Source of the DNA: Paucibacter sp. DJ2R-2
Lineage (GTDB): Bacteria > Pseudomonadota > Gammaproteobacteria > Burkholderiales > Burkholderiaceae_C
Assembly: GCF_025717675.1 (NCBI RefSeq)
Contig: NZ_JAJIRT010000001.1
Location: forward strand, 186,001-250,000
Direction: 5' to 3'
DNA: 64,000 nt
Part shown: positions 53,624 through 62,620 of the stretch, in pieces
Position numbering within the stretch: the first letter of the stretch is position 1
Layout: the number at the start of each line of letters is the position of its first letter
Made by a program: the position numbers and the translations under genes
Notes under the pieces: generated by a model
Database searches by the model: none
What the model was told of the DNA's origin: nothing
Seen by the model: the letters and a program-made list of their open reading frames with translations, nothing else

Positions 53624-54253
53624 TCAGTCGCCCAGATCGATCTCGGCCATCAAGTCCACGTCCTGCAGGCAAGCCGGCCGTTCGTAGTCGGCCAGCAGCC
53701 AGGCGCGCTCGCGTTGCAGCGCGGCTTCTTGCAAGAGCTCGCCCAGGACGCGTATGGAGCGCCCGTCCAGCGCAGCGAAGGGCGTGTCCAGGAGAGTCAG
53801 CCGGGCGCCACTGACGGCCGCAGCCAAGAGGCCCAGTTTGCGTCGGCTGCCGGCCGAGAGCATGTAAAGCGGCTTGTCCAAATGCGGCGCCAGCGCAAAG
53901 GCGTCAACCAGCGCGGGCTCCAGATCGGCGCGCCAGGTGGCATAGCGCTGACGCAAGCCAGTTAGCCAAGCCGAGGCCAGCTGTGCATCCAGAGCTGGGT
54001 CGGTCGGGTCCTCGAAAAAGACGTCAGCAAGAGCCAGGCTGCATTCGATCTGGCCCGAAGCCGGCGCCCCCAGCTGCCCCGCAATCAGCCGCAAGCAGCA
54101 CGTCTTGCCCCGGCCATCACTCCCGCGCAACAGGCTCAGGCCAGTGCGCAGTTCGAAGCTCAGGCCATCGATCAGTGGCGGCTGCTTGGGGTCGGGATGG
54201 GAGAGGCGGAGGGCCTGGGCGCGAAAGACAAAGGTGGGGGCAGTGGCGGACAT
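53624..54253 (-). CDS. Stand-alone ABC ATPase with altered Walker B (CcmA-like)
   Basis: 209 residues from ATG at 54253; the open frame to 54451 is not needed. Walker A LRGSDGRGKTCCLRLIAG is intact (GSDGRGKT). The signature is LSAGSRRKLGLLAAAVSGA, and Walker B reads LTLLDTPFAALD, where the catalytic Glu that normally follows Asp is Thr. The chain is short and most like CcmA-type haem-export ATPases. No permease is adjacent. It may hydrolyse ATP poorly or have a regulatory role; the loss of Glu is seen directly, its effect is inference. Confidence 0.75.
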   Translation of the reverse strand: MSATAPTFVFRAQALRLSHPDPKQPPLIDGLSFELRTGLSLLRGSDGRGKTCCLRLIAGQLGAPASGQIECSLALADVFFEDPTDPALDAQLASAWLTGLRQRYATWRADLEPALVDAFALAPHLDKPLYMLSAGSRRKLGLLAAAVSGARLTLLDTPFAALDGRSIRVLGELLQEAALQRERAWLLADYERPACLQDVDLMAEIDLGD

Positions 54254-54377
54254 GACAGGGCGGATGAGCGGGCTCGGCAGCGAGGCATGAATTCTCAGAG
54301 ATGAACAGAGGTATCGGGTGAGCCTCACATCAGCCGGCCCGACAATCTTTGCGGCCACCACTTCAAACCACAGTCCC

Positions 54378-54698
54378 ATGGACCCCTTCATTGAACGCCA
54401 GCTGGACGCCAAAGAAGCTGACGGCAAGCGCTTCGAAATACGCATCCGCATCGATGCGCCCCGGCTTCAGCCCGATGGCGACTGGACCTGCCAGCTCAGC
54501 ATCACGCACTTGTTCGAGCCTCCGCGCGGCCTGTTCGGCGTCGATTCTTGGCAAGCCATGCAGCACAGCCTGCAAATAGCCTTCAGCACGCTGGAGGACT
54601 TCGTCAGGCATGGGGGCCAGCTGTTCCACAAGGGCAGCCAGACTCTGGTGTCGCCCGCGGATTTGTTCGTGCCCATGGCACTGCGGGCGAGAATCTAG
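54378..54698 (+). CDS. Small hypothetical protein
   Basis: 106 residues from ATG at 54378. The chain starts DPFIERQLDAKEADGKRFEIRIRIDAPRLQPDG, continues with a beta-rich stretch (WTCQLSITHLFEPP) and a helix (SWQAMQHSLQIAFSTLEDFVRHGGQLF). It resembles small cytosolic proteins often annotated as hypothetical; I do not recognise a family. It follows the ABC ATPase divergently after 124 bases. Confidence 0.65.
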   Translation: MDPFIERQLDAKEADGKRFEIRIRIDAPRLQPDGDWTCQLSITHLFEPPRGLFGVDSWQAMQHSLQIAFSTLEDFVRHGGQLFHKGSQTLVSPADLFVPMALRARI

Positions 54699-54735
54699 CG
54701 CGAAGGGAACGCGCGATCTTCAACACAAAGTGCCC

Positions 54736-55170
54736 ATGACCGAGAACAAAACCCAAGCCACGGCCGCCGATGCCGCCGCCTACCTGAACTCGATTGCCGA
54801 CGCCGCCCGCCGGACAGACTGCCTGGCGCTGGCCGACTTGATGCATCACGCGACCGGCCAGCCCGCTGTGATGTGGGGCAGCGCCATCGTCGGCTTCGGC
54901 CTGCACCGCTACCCGCTGGCAGGCGGCAAGACCGGAGAGATCTGCGCCGTGGGCTTTGCCTCCCGGGCGGCCGACATCGTGCTCTACGGCTTGAGCGCTA
55001 GCGACAAGACCGAGTCCCTCATGGCGTCCCTGGGCAAGCACAAGCTCGGCAAAGGCTGCATCTACCTGAAGCGACTGACTGATGTGGACTTGAGCGTGCT
55101 GGAACAATTGGTGGTGCAAGCGTTCACAAGCAAAAGCATCAAAGGCCAATGGCCGCAAGCGACGGATTGA
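54736..55170 (+). CDS. DUF1801 family protein
   Basis: 144 residues from ATG at 54736, 37 bases after the previous gene. The sequence AAAYLNSIADAARRTDCLALADLMHHATGQPAVMWGSAIVGFGLHRY, then FASRAADIVLYGLSA and GKHKLGKGCIYLKRLTDVDLSVLEQLV, fits the DUF1801/YdhG-like fold (a helix-grip domain). GKHK.GKGC.Y..RL is a strong family match. Function not known. Confidence 0.85.
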   Translation: MTENKTQATAADAAAYLNSIADAARRTDCLALADLMHHATGQPAVMWGSAIVGFGLHRYPLAGGKTGEICAVGFASRAADIVLYGLSASDKTESLMASLGKHKLGKGCIYLKRLTDVDLSVLEQLVVQAFTSKSIKGQWPQATD

Positions 55171-55188
55171 AGCTGAGGAGCAGGTCGC

Positions 55189-55219
55189 AAAAAAGGCCGG
55201 CACCTTTCGGCGCCGGCCT
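55189..55219 (-). terminator. Rho-independent terminator of the metalloprotease gene
   Basis: A hairpin with an 11-bp stem (AGGCCGGCACC/GGCGCCGGCCT, one mismatch, loop TTTC on the plus strand; 55194-55219) is followed on the minus strand by TTTTTT. It terminates the leftward metalloprotease transcript. On the plus strand the following bases are only moderately T-rich, so it may act weakly for the DUF1801 gene too. Confidence 0.85.
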
Positions 55220-55249
55220 GCTTCTTTCTAGGCAACAGAACGCCTCAGA

Positions 55250-58030
55250 TCAGGAGCGCGACATCGAAGCCTTGAGGGCGCTGTTCAGCGTGTCCAGGCT
55301 TTCGGCCAGATGGGCGCGGGTCTCGACGGTCTGGCCGCCCTTGGCCACGGCGTTGCGCAAATCGGCTGCCAGGCTGTTGGCCTGCAAGCGGGCCAGGGCA
55401 TAGGCATCGGCCATCTGGCCCGAGGCGCCGCCGCCCTTGGTCAGGATGGTCTGCAAGCGCTTGAGATGCTCGCGCTGCAGATTGCGGCGCATGCGGTCGA
55501 TCTCACTGCCGCTCTTGAGCTCGCTCCAGATTGCGCCTTGCAGGGTGGCGTAGACCTCGTTGAGTGAGATCAGGCCCTTGCGCTGGGCTTCCGGCACATA
55601 GGCCGGCATGTCCATCAGGCGCAGTGCCGTGTTCTGGCTCAGCAGGCGGTCCAAAGCCACCAGTTGCACGCGCGCCACCGAGGCCGGCACATTCAACGGG
55701 CCGCCACGTTCCCACTCGTTGTAGTCGATGGTCAAGGTGGACAGGAACTCGGGCTTGAACTTGAAGCTGTCCACGCTGAACAAGCCACTGGCCAGGAACT
55801 GCAAGGCCTCGCGCTGCTTGGCGGGCTCGACCGGCTTGAAGCTGGCGCGGCCGGTGCTGCCGGGCAGGTCACGCAGGGCGTGCATGCCGCCGACATACTT
55901 GCCGACCAGCTCGGCCGAGCGGAACAGCTGGTTGAAGCCGCTCATCAGGGCGCGGCGCTGACGCAGCGGGTCGTCACCGACCTCGGGTTTGCGGTCCTGC
56001 ACGCGGGTCCAGAGTTCCTTGGACAGCTTCAGGCGCTTCTTGTAATAGGCCAGCGGGTCATCACCGAGGTCGAAGCGGTTGGCCAGCGGATCCATGCCGT
56101 CGTAAGGGCCGAAGCCGCCGGCATCGGCGTCATCGGCATAAGCCAATGCAGGCTCGGTGCTGCGGCTGGCGATCTTGGCCAGCTCGGCCGCTTCGTTCTC
56201 CACGCTGATGGGCTTGTAGGCGTACTCGATGGCCCAGTAGTCGTAAGCACCGAGGGTGGTGTTGTTGAAGGTGGTCGCCGCCTCGCCCTTGAGCGCCAGG
56301 TTGTAGGCGTTGTAGTCCATCACCGAGCCGGAGATGCCGTTGGCATCGGTGTAGGCCTTGTCCTGCAGCTGCTTCTGGGTGATCGTGGTGGAGGCCTTGA
56401 AGTTGTGCTTCAGGCCCAGGGTGTGGCCCACCTCATGCATGATGGTGTCCTTGATGACCGCGGCCACAAAGGCTTCGGCCTCCGGGCTGTCGGGCGCCAC
56501 ATCGCCGCGCGCTTCCAGCACATCGAGCGCGAAATTCATCTCGGATGCCGCGTCGTGCGCATAGGTGCACAGGGCCTCGGCGGCGCCGTGGCGGTGCGCG
56601 CCCAGCGCCTGGGTCGCCTGCTGTGCCTGCTGCGCGCTGAAACCCACGTCTTCCACAATCATGCGGCGCGAACCACGTGAGAACACATCGCTCATGCCGA
56701 TGTCAGCGTCGAGGATCTCACCGCTGCGCGGGTCGGCATGGCTGGGGCCGATGGCAAAGCCGACATCGGCGCCCACGAACCAGCGGATCGAGGCATGGCC
56801 GGCGTCCATATTGTCCCAATCGGCATCGTCAGGCTGCTGCTTGGCCAGCACGGCGTTTTTGAAACCGATCTTCTCGAAGGCCTTGTTCCACTCGACGATG
56901 CCGGCCTCCACGGCCGGGCGGTACTTGGCCGGGATGTTCTTGTCCATCCAGTAGACGATGGGCTTGACCGGCTCGCTCAAGGCCGCGTTCGGGTCCTGCT
57001 TTTCCAGGCGCCAGCGCTTGATGTAGTGCACGCGCGCATTGGCCTTCATGTCATTGCCGAGGTCGGTGAAGGACTCCATGAAATGACCGAGGCGCGGGTC
57101 GCTCAGACGCGGGCGCAGCGGCGCCTCGGGCAAGGCCGCGAAGCTATAGACAAAGCTGACGAACATGCTGCGCGCATCAGGCGTGGCCTGCGGCGGCGTC
57201 GGCATGGGCACCGGGCTCGGGGTCAGCGGCGGCGCCGGGATGCGCGGCGTGGCGAAGTGCATGCGCGCGGTCAGCGTGCTCAGTGTGGCGTCAGCGCGGC
57301 TGGCTTCGATATGCGAGTTGGCTCGGTCGGCCGCGAAAGGAAGGCGGTAGGCCGCCTCCAGGCGGGTCGACAGACCCGGGATGTCACTCAGGAACATGGC
57401 CGCATCGACCAGCACCGACTTGCGCTCCGGGTGCTCGGCGCTGGCCACCGGGCCAGAGGCCAGCAAACTGGGCGAGAAGGCCTGAGCCACGGCGGCCTTG
57501 CCACCGCCCTCGCCGCGGAAGGCGGTGTTCAGGGCGATCAGCTGGATCTGGTTGCCGATGCGGCGCCATTCGACCATCTGGTCCATGCCCATCTGGCTCG
57601 CGTAGAGACCACGCTCACCAACGGCATTGGCCACATTGGCGGTGAAGAGGAAGGGCTTGCCGATTATGTCCTTGGACAATTCCAGCCAAACCTTCTCGTC
57701 CTTGCGCCAAATCGGGAACAGACCGTCCTGCACCTTGGCGTCCTTGCTGACCTCGGCAAAAGGCTTGGGCGCCGTGGGATCGGCGGGCGGGCGAGCGGCA
57801 CCGGGCACAGTCGCGGAAGCACCCGGTGCTGCAGCGGGCGCCGCGGCCGGGGCCGCAGGAGCGGCGGAAGGCGCAGGAGCGGGAGCGAGGGTTTGGCCTG
57901 TCGGCGCAGTGGTGCTGGCGCAAGCGCTCAAGAGGGCGACCGCCGCGGCAAGGCTGGACAGCTTCAGAGCGCCCAACGGTGAGGCCGGAATCATGGGCGA
58001 AAACGGGGGTGTGGAGCGGCTCGTGAACAT
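55250..58030 (-). CDS. Zinc-dependent metalloprotease lipoprotein (DUF5117/DUF5118 type)
   Basis: 926 residues; ATG at 58030 with AAGGAAG 5 bases upstream. A lipobox (ALLSAC, Cys at about 37) marks an outer-membrane lipoprotein, followed by a 40-residue Ala/Pro-rich linker. The catalytic motif HEVGHTLGLKHNF is near residues 530-542, with YDYWAIEYAYKPI and GPYDGMDPLANRFDLGDDPLAYYKKR downstream, as in the DUF5117-metzincin-like family. HExxHxxGxxH makes it a metzincin. It is a single gene ended by the terminator at 55189. Substrate unknown. Confidence 0.92.
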   Translation of the reverse strand: MFTSRSTPPFSPMIPASPLGALKLSSLAAAVALLSACASTTAPTGQTLAPAPAPSAAPAAPAAAPAAAPGASATVPGAARPPADPTAPKPFAEVSKDAKVQDGLFPIWRKDEKVWLELSKDIIGKPFLFTANVANAVGERGLYASQMGMDQMVEWRRIGNQIQLIALNTAFRGEGGGKAAVAQAFSPSLLASGPVASAEHPERKSVLVDAAMFLSDIPGLSTRLEAAYRLPFAADRANSHIEASRADATLSTLTARMHFATPRIPAPPLTPSPVPMPTPPQATPDARSMFVSFVYSFAALPEAPLRPRLSDPRLGHFMESFTDLGNDMKANARVHYIKRWRLEKQDPNAALSEPVKPIVYWMDKNIPAKYRPAVEAGIVEWNKAFEKIGFKNAVLAKQQPDDADWDNMDAGHASIRWFVGADVGFAIGPSHADPRSGEILDADIGMSDVFSRGSRRMIVEDVGFSAQQAQQATQALGAHRHGAAEALCTYAHDAASEMNFALDVLEARGDVAPDSPEAEAFVAAVIKDTIMHEVGHTLGLKHNFKASTTITQKQLQDKAYTDANGISGSVMDYNAYNLALKGEAATTFNNTTLGAYDYWAIEYAYKPISVENEAAELAKIASRSTEPALAYADDADAGGFGPYDGMDPLANRFDLGDDPLAYYKKRLKLSKELWTRVQDRKPEVGDDPLRQRRALMSGFNQLFRSAELVGKYVGGMHALRDLPGSTGRASFKPVEPAKQREALQFLASGLFSVDSFKFKPEFLSTLTIDYNEWERGGPLNVPASVARVQLVALDRLLSQNTALRLMDMPAYVPEAQRKGLISLNEVYATLQGAIWSELKSGSEIDRMRRNLQREHLKRLQTILTKGGGASGQMADAYALARLQANSLAADLRNAVAKGGQTVETRAHLAESLDTLNSALKASMSRS

Positions 58031-58225
58031 TCAGACTTCCTTGGCACATTGCAGGTTCGAGATGGGGCCGCTGGCTCCGGGCACAGCTCGCGAAACAGGC
58101 GCGAAAACCGACCACGGCGGCACAAAGGCGGCAACTGTGTATTGTCATCTGCGGGCCGTCAATGGCCGCAGGCCCTCGGCAGCCCAGGGTAAGTACCAGG
58201 TTCGAGGCGACCTACACTCTTCGGC

Positions 58226-58834
58226 ATGACCCTGAATGCACGCCAAGTTCAGCGCCGCAGCCACTTGCTCTATCTGCATGGCTTCCGCTCCTCGCCGCGC
58301 TCGGCCAAGGCCTTGCGCATGCAGGCCTGGGTGGCGGAGCATCGCCCCGATCTTCATTTCGCTTGCCCGCAGCTGCCACCCTCGCCACGTGCGGCTTTCG
58401 CACTGCTGCAAAGCCTGACGGAGGGTTGGCCGGCGGGCGAATCGGCGGTCATGGGCAGCTCGCTGGGCGGCTTCTACACGACGGCGCTGATTCAGAACCG
58501 GCCGCTTTGGCGAGCCGTCGTCATCAACCCCGCCGTGGACCCGGCCCGCGACCTGGCCGCTTACATCGGCGAGCAAAGCTGCTGGCAGGAACCGGCCGAA
58601 CGATTCTTCTTTCAGGCCGAATTCGTCGACGAACTGCGCGCCCTGAGACCGGAACAGCTTTTGAAGCCGGAACGCTGCCTGGCCGTGGTGGCCAAAGGTG
58701 ACGAACTGTTGGACTGGCGGGAGATGCAGGCTCGCTATGCCGACGGCCCGATCCGATTGCTGGAGGGCAGCGACCATGGCCTCAGCGATTTTGACGAGCA
58801 CCTCGAGGACTTGGCGACATTTCTGCAGCTCTGA
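58226..58834 (+). CDS. YqiA/YcfP-type esterase
   Basis: 202 residues, ATG at 58226. LLYLHGFRSSPRSAKALRMQAW is the family start; nucleophile S79 is in MGSSLGGFYTTAL (GxSxG); the acid is likely in AKGDELLDW and the histidine in GSDHGLSDFDEHL. E. coli YqiA is a short-chain acyl-CoA thioesterase/esterase of this fold. It is divergent from the metalloprotease. Confidence 0.9.
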   Translation: MTLNARQVQRRSHLLYLHGFRSSPRSAKALRMQAWVAEHRPDLHFACPQLPPSPRAAFALLQSLTEGWPAGESAVMGSSLGGFYTTALIQNRPLWRAVVINPAVDPARDLAAYIGEQSCWQEPAERFFFQAEFVDELRALRPEQLLKPERCLAVVAKGDELLDWREMQARYADGPIRLLEGSDHGLSDFDEHLEDLATFLQL

Positions 58835-59018
58835 CGCCACACTTACACTGACCAACGAGATCAAGCCCTTGATGGATACACGAAAATGTTGCGGCGAGTT
58901 TGCACACGGTTCGCCGTATTTGGAGACAATGCGGCGGCGCCTGATGCGGACACCCTCTGCCCAGGCGGCAGCAAGCTCAGCCCCCGAGCCGGACGAGAGA
59001 GTGTGAGGAAGTAGTACT

Positions 59019-59852
59019 TTGCAAGGCGACACCATCATCGGCGTGACGTTCGAGTCACCGCACAAGCTGCAATCGCTGCTGCCCGAATTGCTGCAGAGCG
59101 AAGCCGTGGGCAAAGGCCTGGAGATCAACCAACGCCTGTTCAAGATCCGCAATGCCGATTCCACCGGTCGTCGCAGCTCGGCCAGCGTGCTGATCCAGCG
59201 CCGCTATGCCTCTCGGGGGTACATCGCCAGCGACCTGCCTGAAGAAGCGGAGCCGCAACGAATCACCCTGATGGCCAGCGATGCCGAAGTCATCATCGGC
59301 ACCATCACCATCGGCTTCGATTCCCCGGCCGGCCTCAATGTCGATGAAACCTTCGGACCTGAGACTGATGCCCTGCGTGCCGAGCGCCGCAATATCTGCG
59401 AATTCACCAAGCTGGCGGTGGACAACGTCTCCAAGTCCAAGCGCGTGCTGGCTTCGCTGTTTCACGTGGCCTACATCTACGCCCACAGGCTGATGGGCTT
59501 CGACAGCCTGCTGATCGAGGTCAACCCCCGCCATGTGCGCTTCTACGAAGCCATGCTGGGTTTCAAGGTCCTGACCGGCCAGCGGCAGAACCCGCGCGTC
59601 AATGCACCGGCTGTGCTGATGTGCCTGGACTTCAGCTATGTGCAGGAGCAGATCGCCAACCTCGGCGGGCAACCCGAAAAGTCGCTGGAAGTGCGCTCGC
59701 TTTACCCCTACTTCCTGTCAATTGCCGAAGAAGCCAATATCGTCGGCCGCCTCAGCCGCGCTCACCAGGACATCGAAAGCCTGCGCGCCGCCACCAGCAA
59801 AGACGACTATCCCGACCTTGAAGGCGACACGGTCACCGGCGAGTTCCTCTGA
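59019..59852 (+). CDS. N-acyl amino acid synthase, FeeM-like
   Basis: 277 residues. TTG at 59019 is chosen: an in-frame TGA is at 59004 and GAGGAAG lies 7 bases upstream; a GTG at 59043 is the only near alternative. The centre has ICEFTKLAVDNVSKSKRVLASLFHVAYIYAHRLMGFDSLLIEVNPRHVRFYEAMLGFKVL, a GNAT-like fold of the FeeM/LuxI branch (AHL-synthase relatives). FeeM makes long-chain N-acyl tyrosine from acyl-ACP. The gene has no LuxR, ACP or fee-type partners around it. Confidence 0.82.
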   Translation: MQGDTIIGVTFESPHKLQSLLPELLQSEAVGKGLEINQRLFKIRNADSTGRRSSASVLIQRRYASRGYIASDLPEEAEPQRITLMASDAEVIIGTITIGFDSPAGLNVDETFGPETDALRAERRNICEFTKLAVDNVSKSKRVLASLFHVAYIYAHRLMGFDSLLIEVNPRHVRFYEAMLGFKVLTGQRQNPRVNAPAVLMCLDFSYVQEQIANLGGQPEKSLEVRSLYPYFLSIAEEANIVGRLSRAHQDIESLRAATSKDDYPDLEGDTVTGEFL

Positions 59853-60310
59853 TCTAAAGACGCCAAGCCACCGATACTGCACACGCCGCTGCAGACTGGC
59901 AGGTCACGGCACAAAGCAGCCTCCTTGTTCTCCCTCGTGAGGCCCTGCAGTCCGGGCCGCCGCCGGGCTCATGGTTCCGGGGTCGATGTGCCCCTCGACG
60001 GTGGAACACGCCACACTCGGAGGTGGCTCGGCTCGACAACGGGCAATTTGTGCGCGGCCGTGAGCGCAGCGAAGCGGCTCAGGCGTGCGCTTCGGCGCAC
60101 GCTTCAAGCTCTGATTCGGCGCCACTGTTTGACCACAGTGAGCGCAGCGAACGGAGGGAGTTTGGTGCCGCTGAGCCGCGCAGTGAGCAGCGAGGGCAGT
60201 CGGCTCGCAGAGCCGACCCGGGCACCATGAGCACGGCGGCGGGCCGAGCCACCGCAGCGCGCAAGCCCGACCATCGAAGTTCGGCTTCGCACATGCAGCC
60301 GCCCGCCAGG
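59853..60310. other. Hairpin-rich intergenic region between convergent genes
   Basis: 458 bases without a credible gene. It holds a perfect 8-bp stem with a TTCG loop (GCGTGCGC-TTCG-GCGCACGC, 60083-60102), an 8-bp stem GTCGGCTC-GCA-GAGCCGAC (60199-60217), and TGAGCGCAGCGAA twice (60061-60073 and 60139-60151) with a degenerate third copy near 60183. None is followed by a T-run. Confidence 0.7.
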
Positions 60311-60553
60311 TCAGCAGCAGCGGCTCATCCGCCCATCCGCCCCGCCGTAGCGTGCGGCCTGGCGTTCGCGGAAGAATTGCTCATAGGTCATGGCCGGCTG
60401 GTCCGGATGGGTGCGGGCCATGTGTTCGCGGTAGGTGTCGAAGTCGGGGAAGCCGACCATCAGGCGCAGGCCCTGGGCCAGGTAACGGCCGGCTTGGCCG
60501 ACACGCTGGCGCAGTTCGCGCGCCTGTTCGATCACGTCTTCAGCGGCGGCCAT
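60311..60553 (-). CDS. ybdD: YbdD/YjiX family small protein, CstA partner
   Basis: 80 residues, ATG at 60553, 3 bases after the cstA stop. LMVGFPDFDTYREHMARTHPDQPAMTYEQFFRERQAARYGG is the diagnostic YbdD core and the whole family is this size. It is always found behind cstA and helps pyruvate or peptide uptake by CstA/BtsT transporters (family knowledge). Confidence 0.95.
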   Translation of the reverse strand: MAAAEDVIEQARELRQRVGQAGRYLAQGLRLMVGFPDFDTYREHMARTHPDQPAMTYEQFFRERQAARYGGADGRMSRCC

Positions 60554-60556
60554 GGA

Positions 60557-62620
60557 TCAAGACGCCGCAGCCAGCGCCACGAAGGGCGTTTCCTGTGCCG
60601 TGGGCTTGGCCGAATTGCGAGCGGCCAGGATGGCACGCACGCTGTAGATCAGCACGCTGATCACGACGAACATGAAGAGCACGCACAGGGCGGCGTCCAG
60701 GCGGTCGTTGAAGACCACGCGGCTCATGGCTTCGGGCGTCTTGGCCGGGGCCAGCAGCTGGCCCTCAGCCAGGGCCTTGCTGTACTTGCTGGCGTGCGCC
60801 AGGAAGCCCACCTTGGCGTCGGACGAGAAGATCTTCAGCCAGCCGGCGGTCATGGTGCAGATCAGCAGCCAGAGGGCCGGCAGGGCCGTCACCCAGGCAT
60901 AGCGCTGCTTCTTCATCTTGAACAGCACCACGGTGCCCAGCATCAGGGCCACGGCGGCCAGCATCTGGTTGGCGATGCCGAAGAGCGGCCACAAGGTGTT
61001 GATGCCGCCCAGCGGATCGACCACGCCCTGGTAGAGGAAGTAACCCCAAGCCGAGACGCACAGCGCGGTGGCGATCAGGTTGGCGGGCAGCGAATCGGTG
61101 CGCTTGAGCGCAGGCACAAAGCTGCCCAGCAGGTCTTGCAGCATGAAGCGGCCGGCGCGGGTTCCGGCGTCCACGGCGGTCAGGATGAAGAGCGCTTCAA
61201 ACAGAATCGCAAAGTGGTACCAGAAGGCCATCATGGCCTTGCCGCCGATGGCTTGATGCAGGATCTGCGCCATGCCCACGGCCAGGGTCGGTGCACCGCC
61301 GGCGCGCGCCAGGATGGTGTTCTCGCCCACGTCCTTGGCGGTCTGGATCAGCATCTCGGGCGTGACGACAAAGCCCCAGGTCGAGAGCGTCGCGGCCACG
61401 GCCTCGGGCGTCTTGCCCACCAGGGCGGCCGGGCTGTTCATCGCGAAGTACACGCCCGGCTCGATGCAGGAGGCGGCCACCAGCGCCATCACCGCCACAA
61501 AGCTCTCGGCCAGCATGCCGCCGTAGCCGATGAAGCGCGCGTGGGTTTCGTTCTCCAGCATCTTGGGCGTGGTGCCCGAGGAGATCAGCGCATGGAAGCC
61601 TGAGACGGCACCGCAGGCGATGGTGATGAACAGGAAGGGGAAGAGATCACCCGACCAGACCGGGCCATTGCCGGCGGCGAACTGGGTGATGGCCGGCATC
61701 TGCAGCGTCGGTGCGACGAAGACGATGCCGATGGCCAGGGCCACGATGGTGCCGATCTTCAGGAAGGTGGACAGGTAGTCACGCGGGGCCAGCAGCAGCC
61801 ACACGGGGATGGAGGCGGCGACGAAACCGTAGCCGATCAGCATCCAGGTCAGCGTCGTGCCCTCGAAGGTGAACATCGGGCCCCAGACCGGGCTCTCATG
61901 CACCCACTGGCCGCCGACGATGGACAGCATCAGCAGCACAAAGCCGATGATGGAAATCTCGCCGATGCGGCCCGGGCGCAGGTAGCGCAAGTACACGCCC
62001 ATGAACAACGCCACCGGGATGGTGGCCGCCACGGTGAAGGTGCCCCAGGGCGAATGCGCCAGGGCCTTGACCACGATCAGTGCCAGCACGGCCAGGATGA
62101 TGATCATGATCATGAAGGCGCCGAACAGCGCGATCAGACCGGGCACCAGGCCCATCTCCTGCTTGACCAGATCGCCCAGCGAGCGGCCGTCGCGGCGGGT
62201 GCTGATGAAGAGGACGATGAAGTCTTGCACCGCGCCCGCAAACACCACGCCGGCCAGCAACCACAGCAAGCCGGGCAGATAGCCCATCTGCGCGGCCAGC
62301 ACCGGGCCGACCAGGGGGCCGGCGCCTGCAATGGCGGCGAAGTGGTGGCCGTAGAGCACGTACTTGTTGGTCGGCACATAGTCCAGACCATCGTTGTGCC
62401 GCCAGGCCGGCGTTTGGCGCCGCGGGTCCAGCTGCAGCACGCGGCTGGCGATGAAGAGGCTGTAGTAGCGGTAGGCGATCAGGTAGACGCAGATTGCGGC
62501 CACCACCACCCACAAAGCACTGACCGCTTCGCCGCGGCCCAGGGCCACGGTCGCCAGCGCAAAAGCGCCCAGCACCGCGACCAGAAGCCACCCAAGGTGG
62601 CGCCTGATGTTCGAGGACAT
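60557..62620 (-). CDS. cstA: Carbon starvation protein CstA (pyruvate/peptide transporter)
   Basis: 687 residues, ATG at 62620 with AGGAG upstream. The start (VSALWVVVAAICVYLIAYRYYSLFIASRVLQLD) and YVPTNKYVLYGHHFAAIAGAGPLVGPVLAAQMGYLPG are near-identical to CstA consensus, with about 16 membrane helices. CstA-type proteins import pyruvate and/or peptides when carbon is short. It is the first gene of the cstA-ybdD operon. The leader upstream (62621-63018) contains a palindrome and hairpins. Confidence 0.96.
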   Translation of the reverse strand: MSSNIRRHLGWLLVAVLGAFALATVALGRGEAVSALWVVVAAICVYLIAYRYYSLFIASRVLQLDPRRQTPAWRHNDGLDYVPTNKYVLYGHHFAAIAGAGPLVGPVLAAQMGYLPGLLWLLAGVVFAGAVQDFIVLFISTRRDGRSLGDLVKQEMGLVPGLIALFGAFMIMIIILAVLALIVVKALAHSPWGTFTVAATIPVALFMGVYLRYLRPGRIGEISIIGFVLLMLSIVGGQWVHESPVWGPMFTFEGTTLTWMLIGYGFVAASIPVWLLLAPRDYLSTFLKIGTIVALAIGIVFVAPTLQMPAITQFAAGNGPVWSGDLFPFLFITIACGAVSGFHALISSGTTPKMLENETHARFIGYGGMLAESFVAVMALVAASCIEPGVYFAMNSPAALVGKTPEAVAATLSTWGFVVTPEMLIQTAKDVGENTILARAGGAPTLAVGMAQILHQAIGGKAMMAFWYHFAILFEALFILTAVDAGTRAGRFMLQDLLGSFVPALKRTDSLPANLIATALCVSAWGYFLYQGVVDPLGGINTLWPLFGIANQMLAAVALMLGTVVLFKMKKQRYAWVTALPALWLLICTMTAGWLKIFSSDAKVGFLAHASKYSKALAEGQLLAPAKTPEAMSRVVFNDRLDAALCVLFMFVVISVLIYSVRAILAARNSAKPTAQETPFVALAAAS

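Noticed and set aside
60023-61603. Plus-strand frame of 526 codons
   Set aside because: It is antisense to ybdD-cstA and is Gly/His/Gln-rich shadow coding typical of high-GC DNA.
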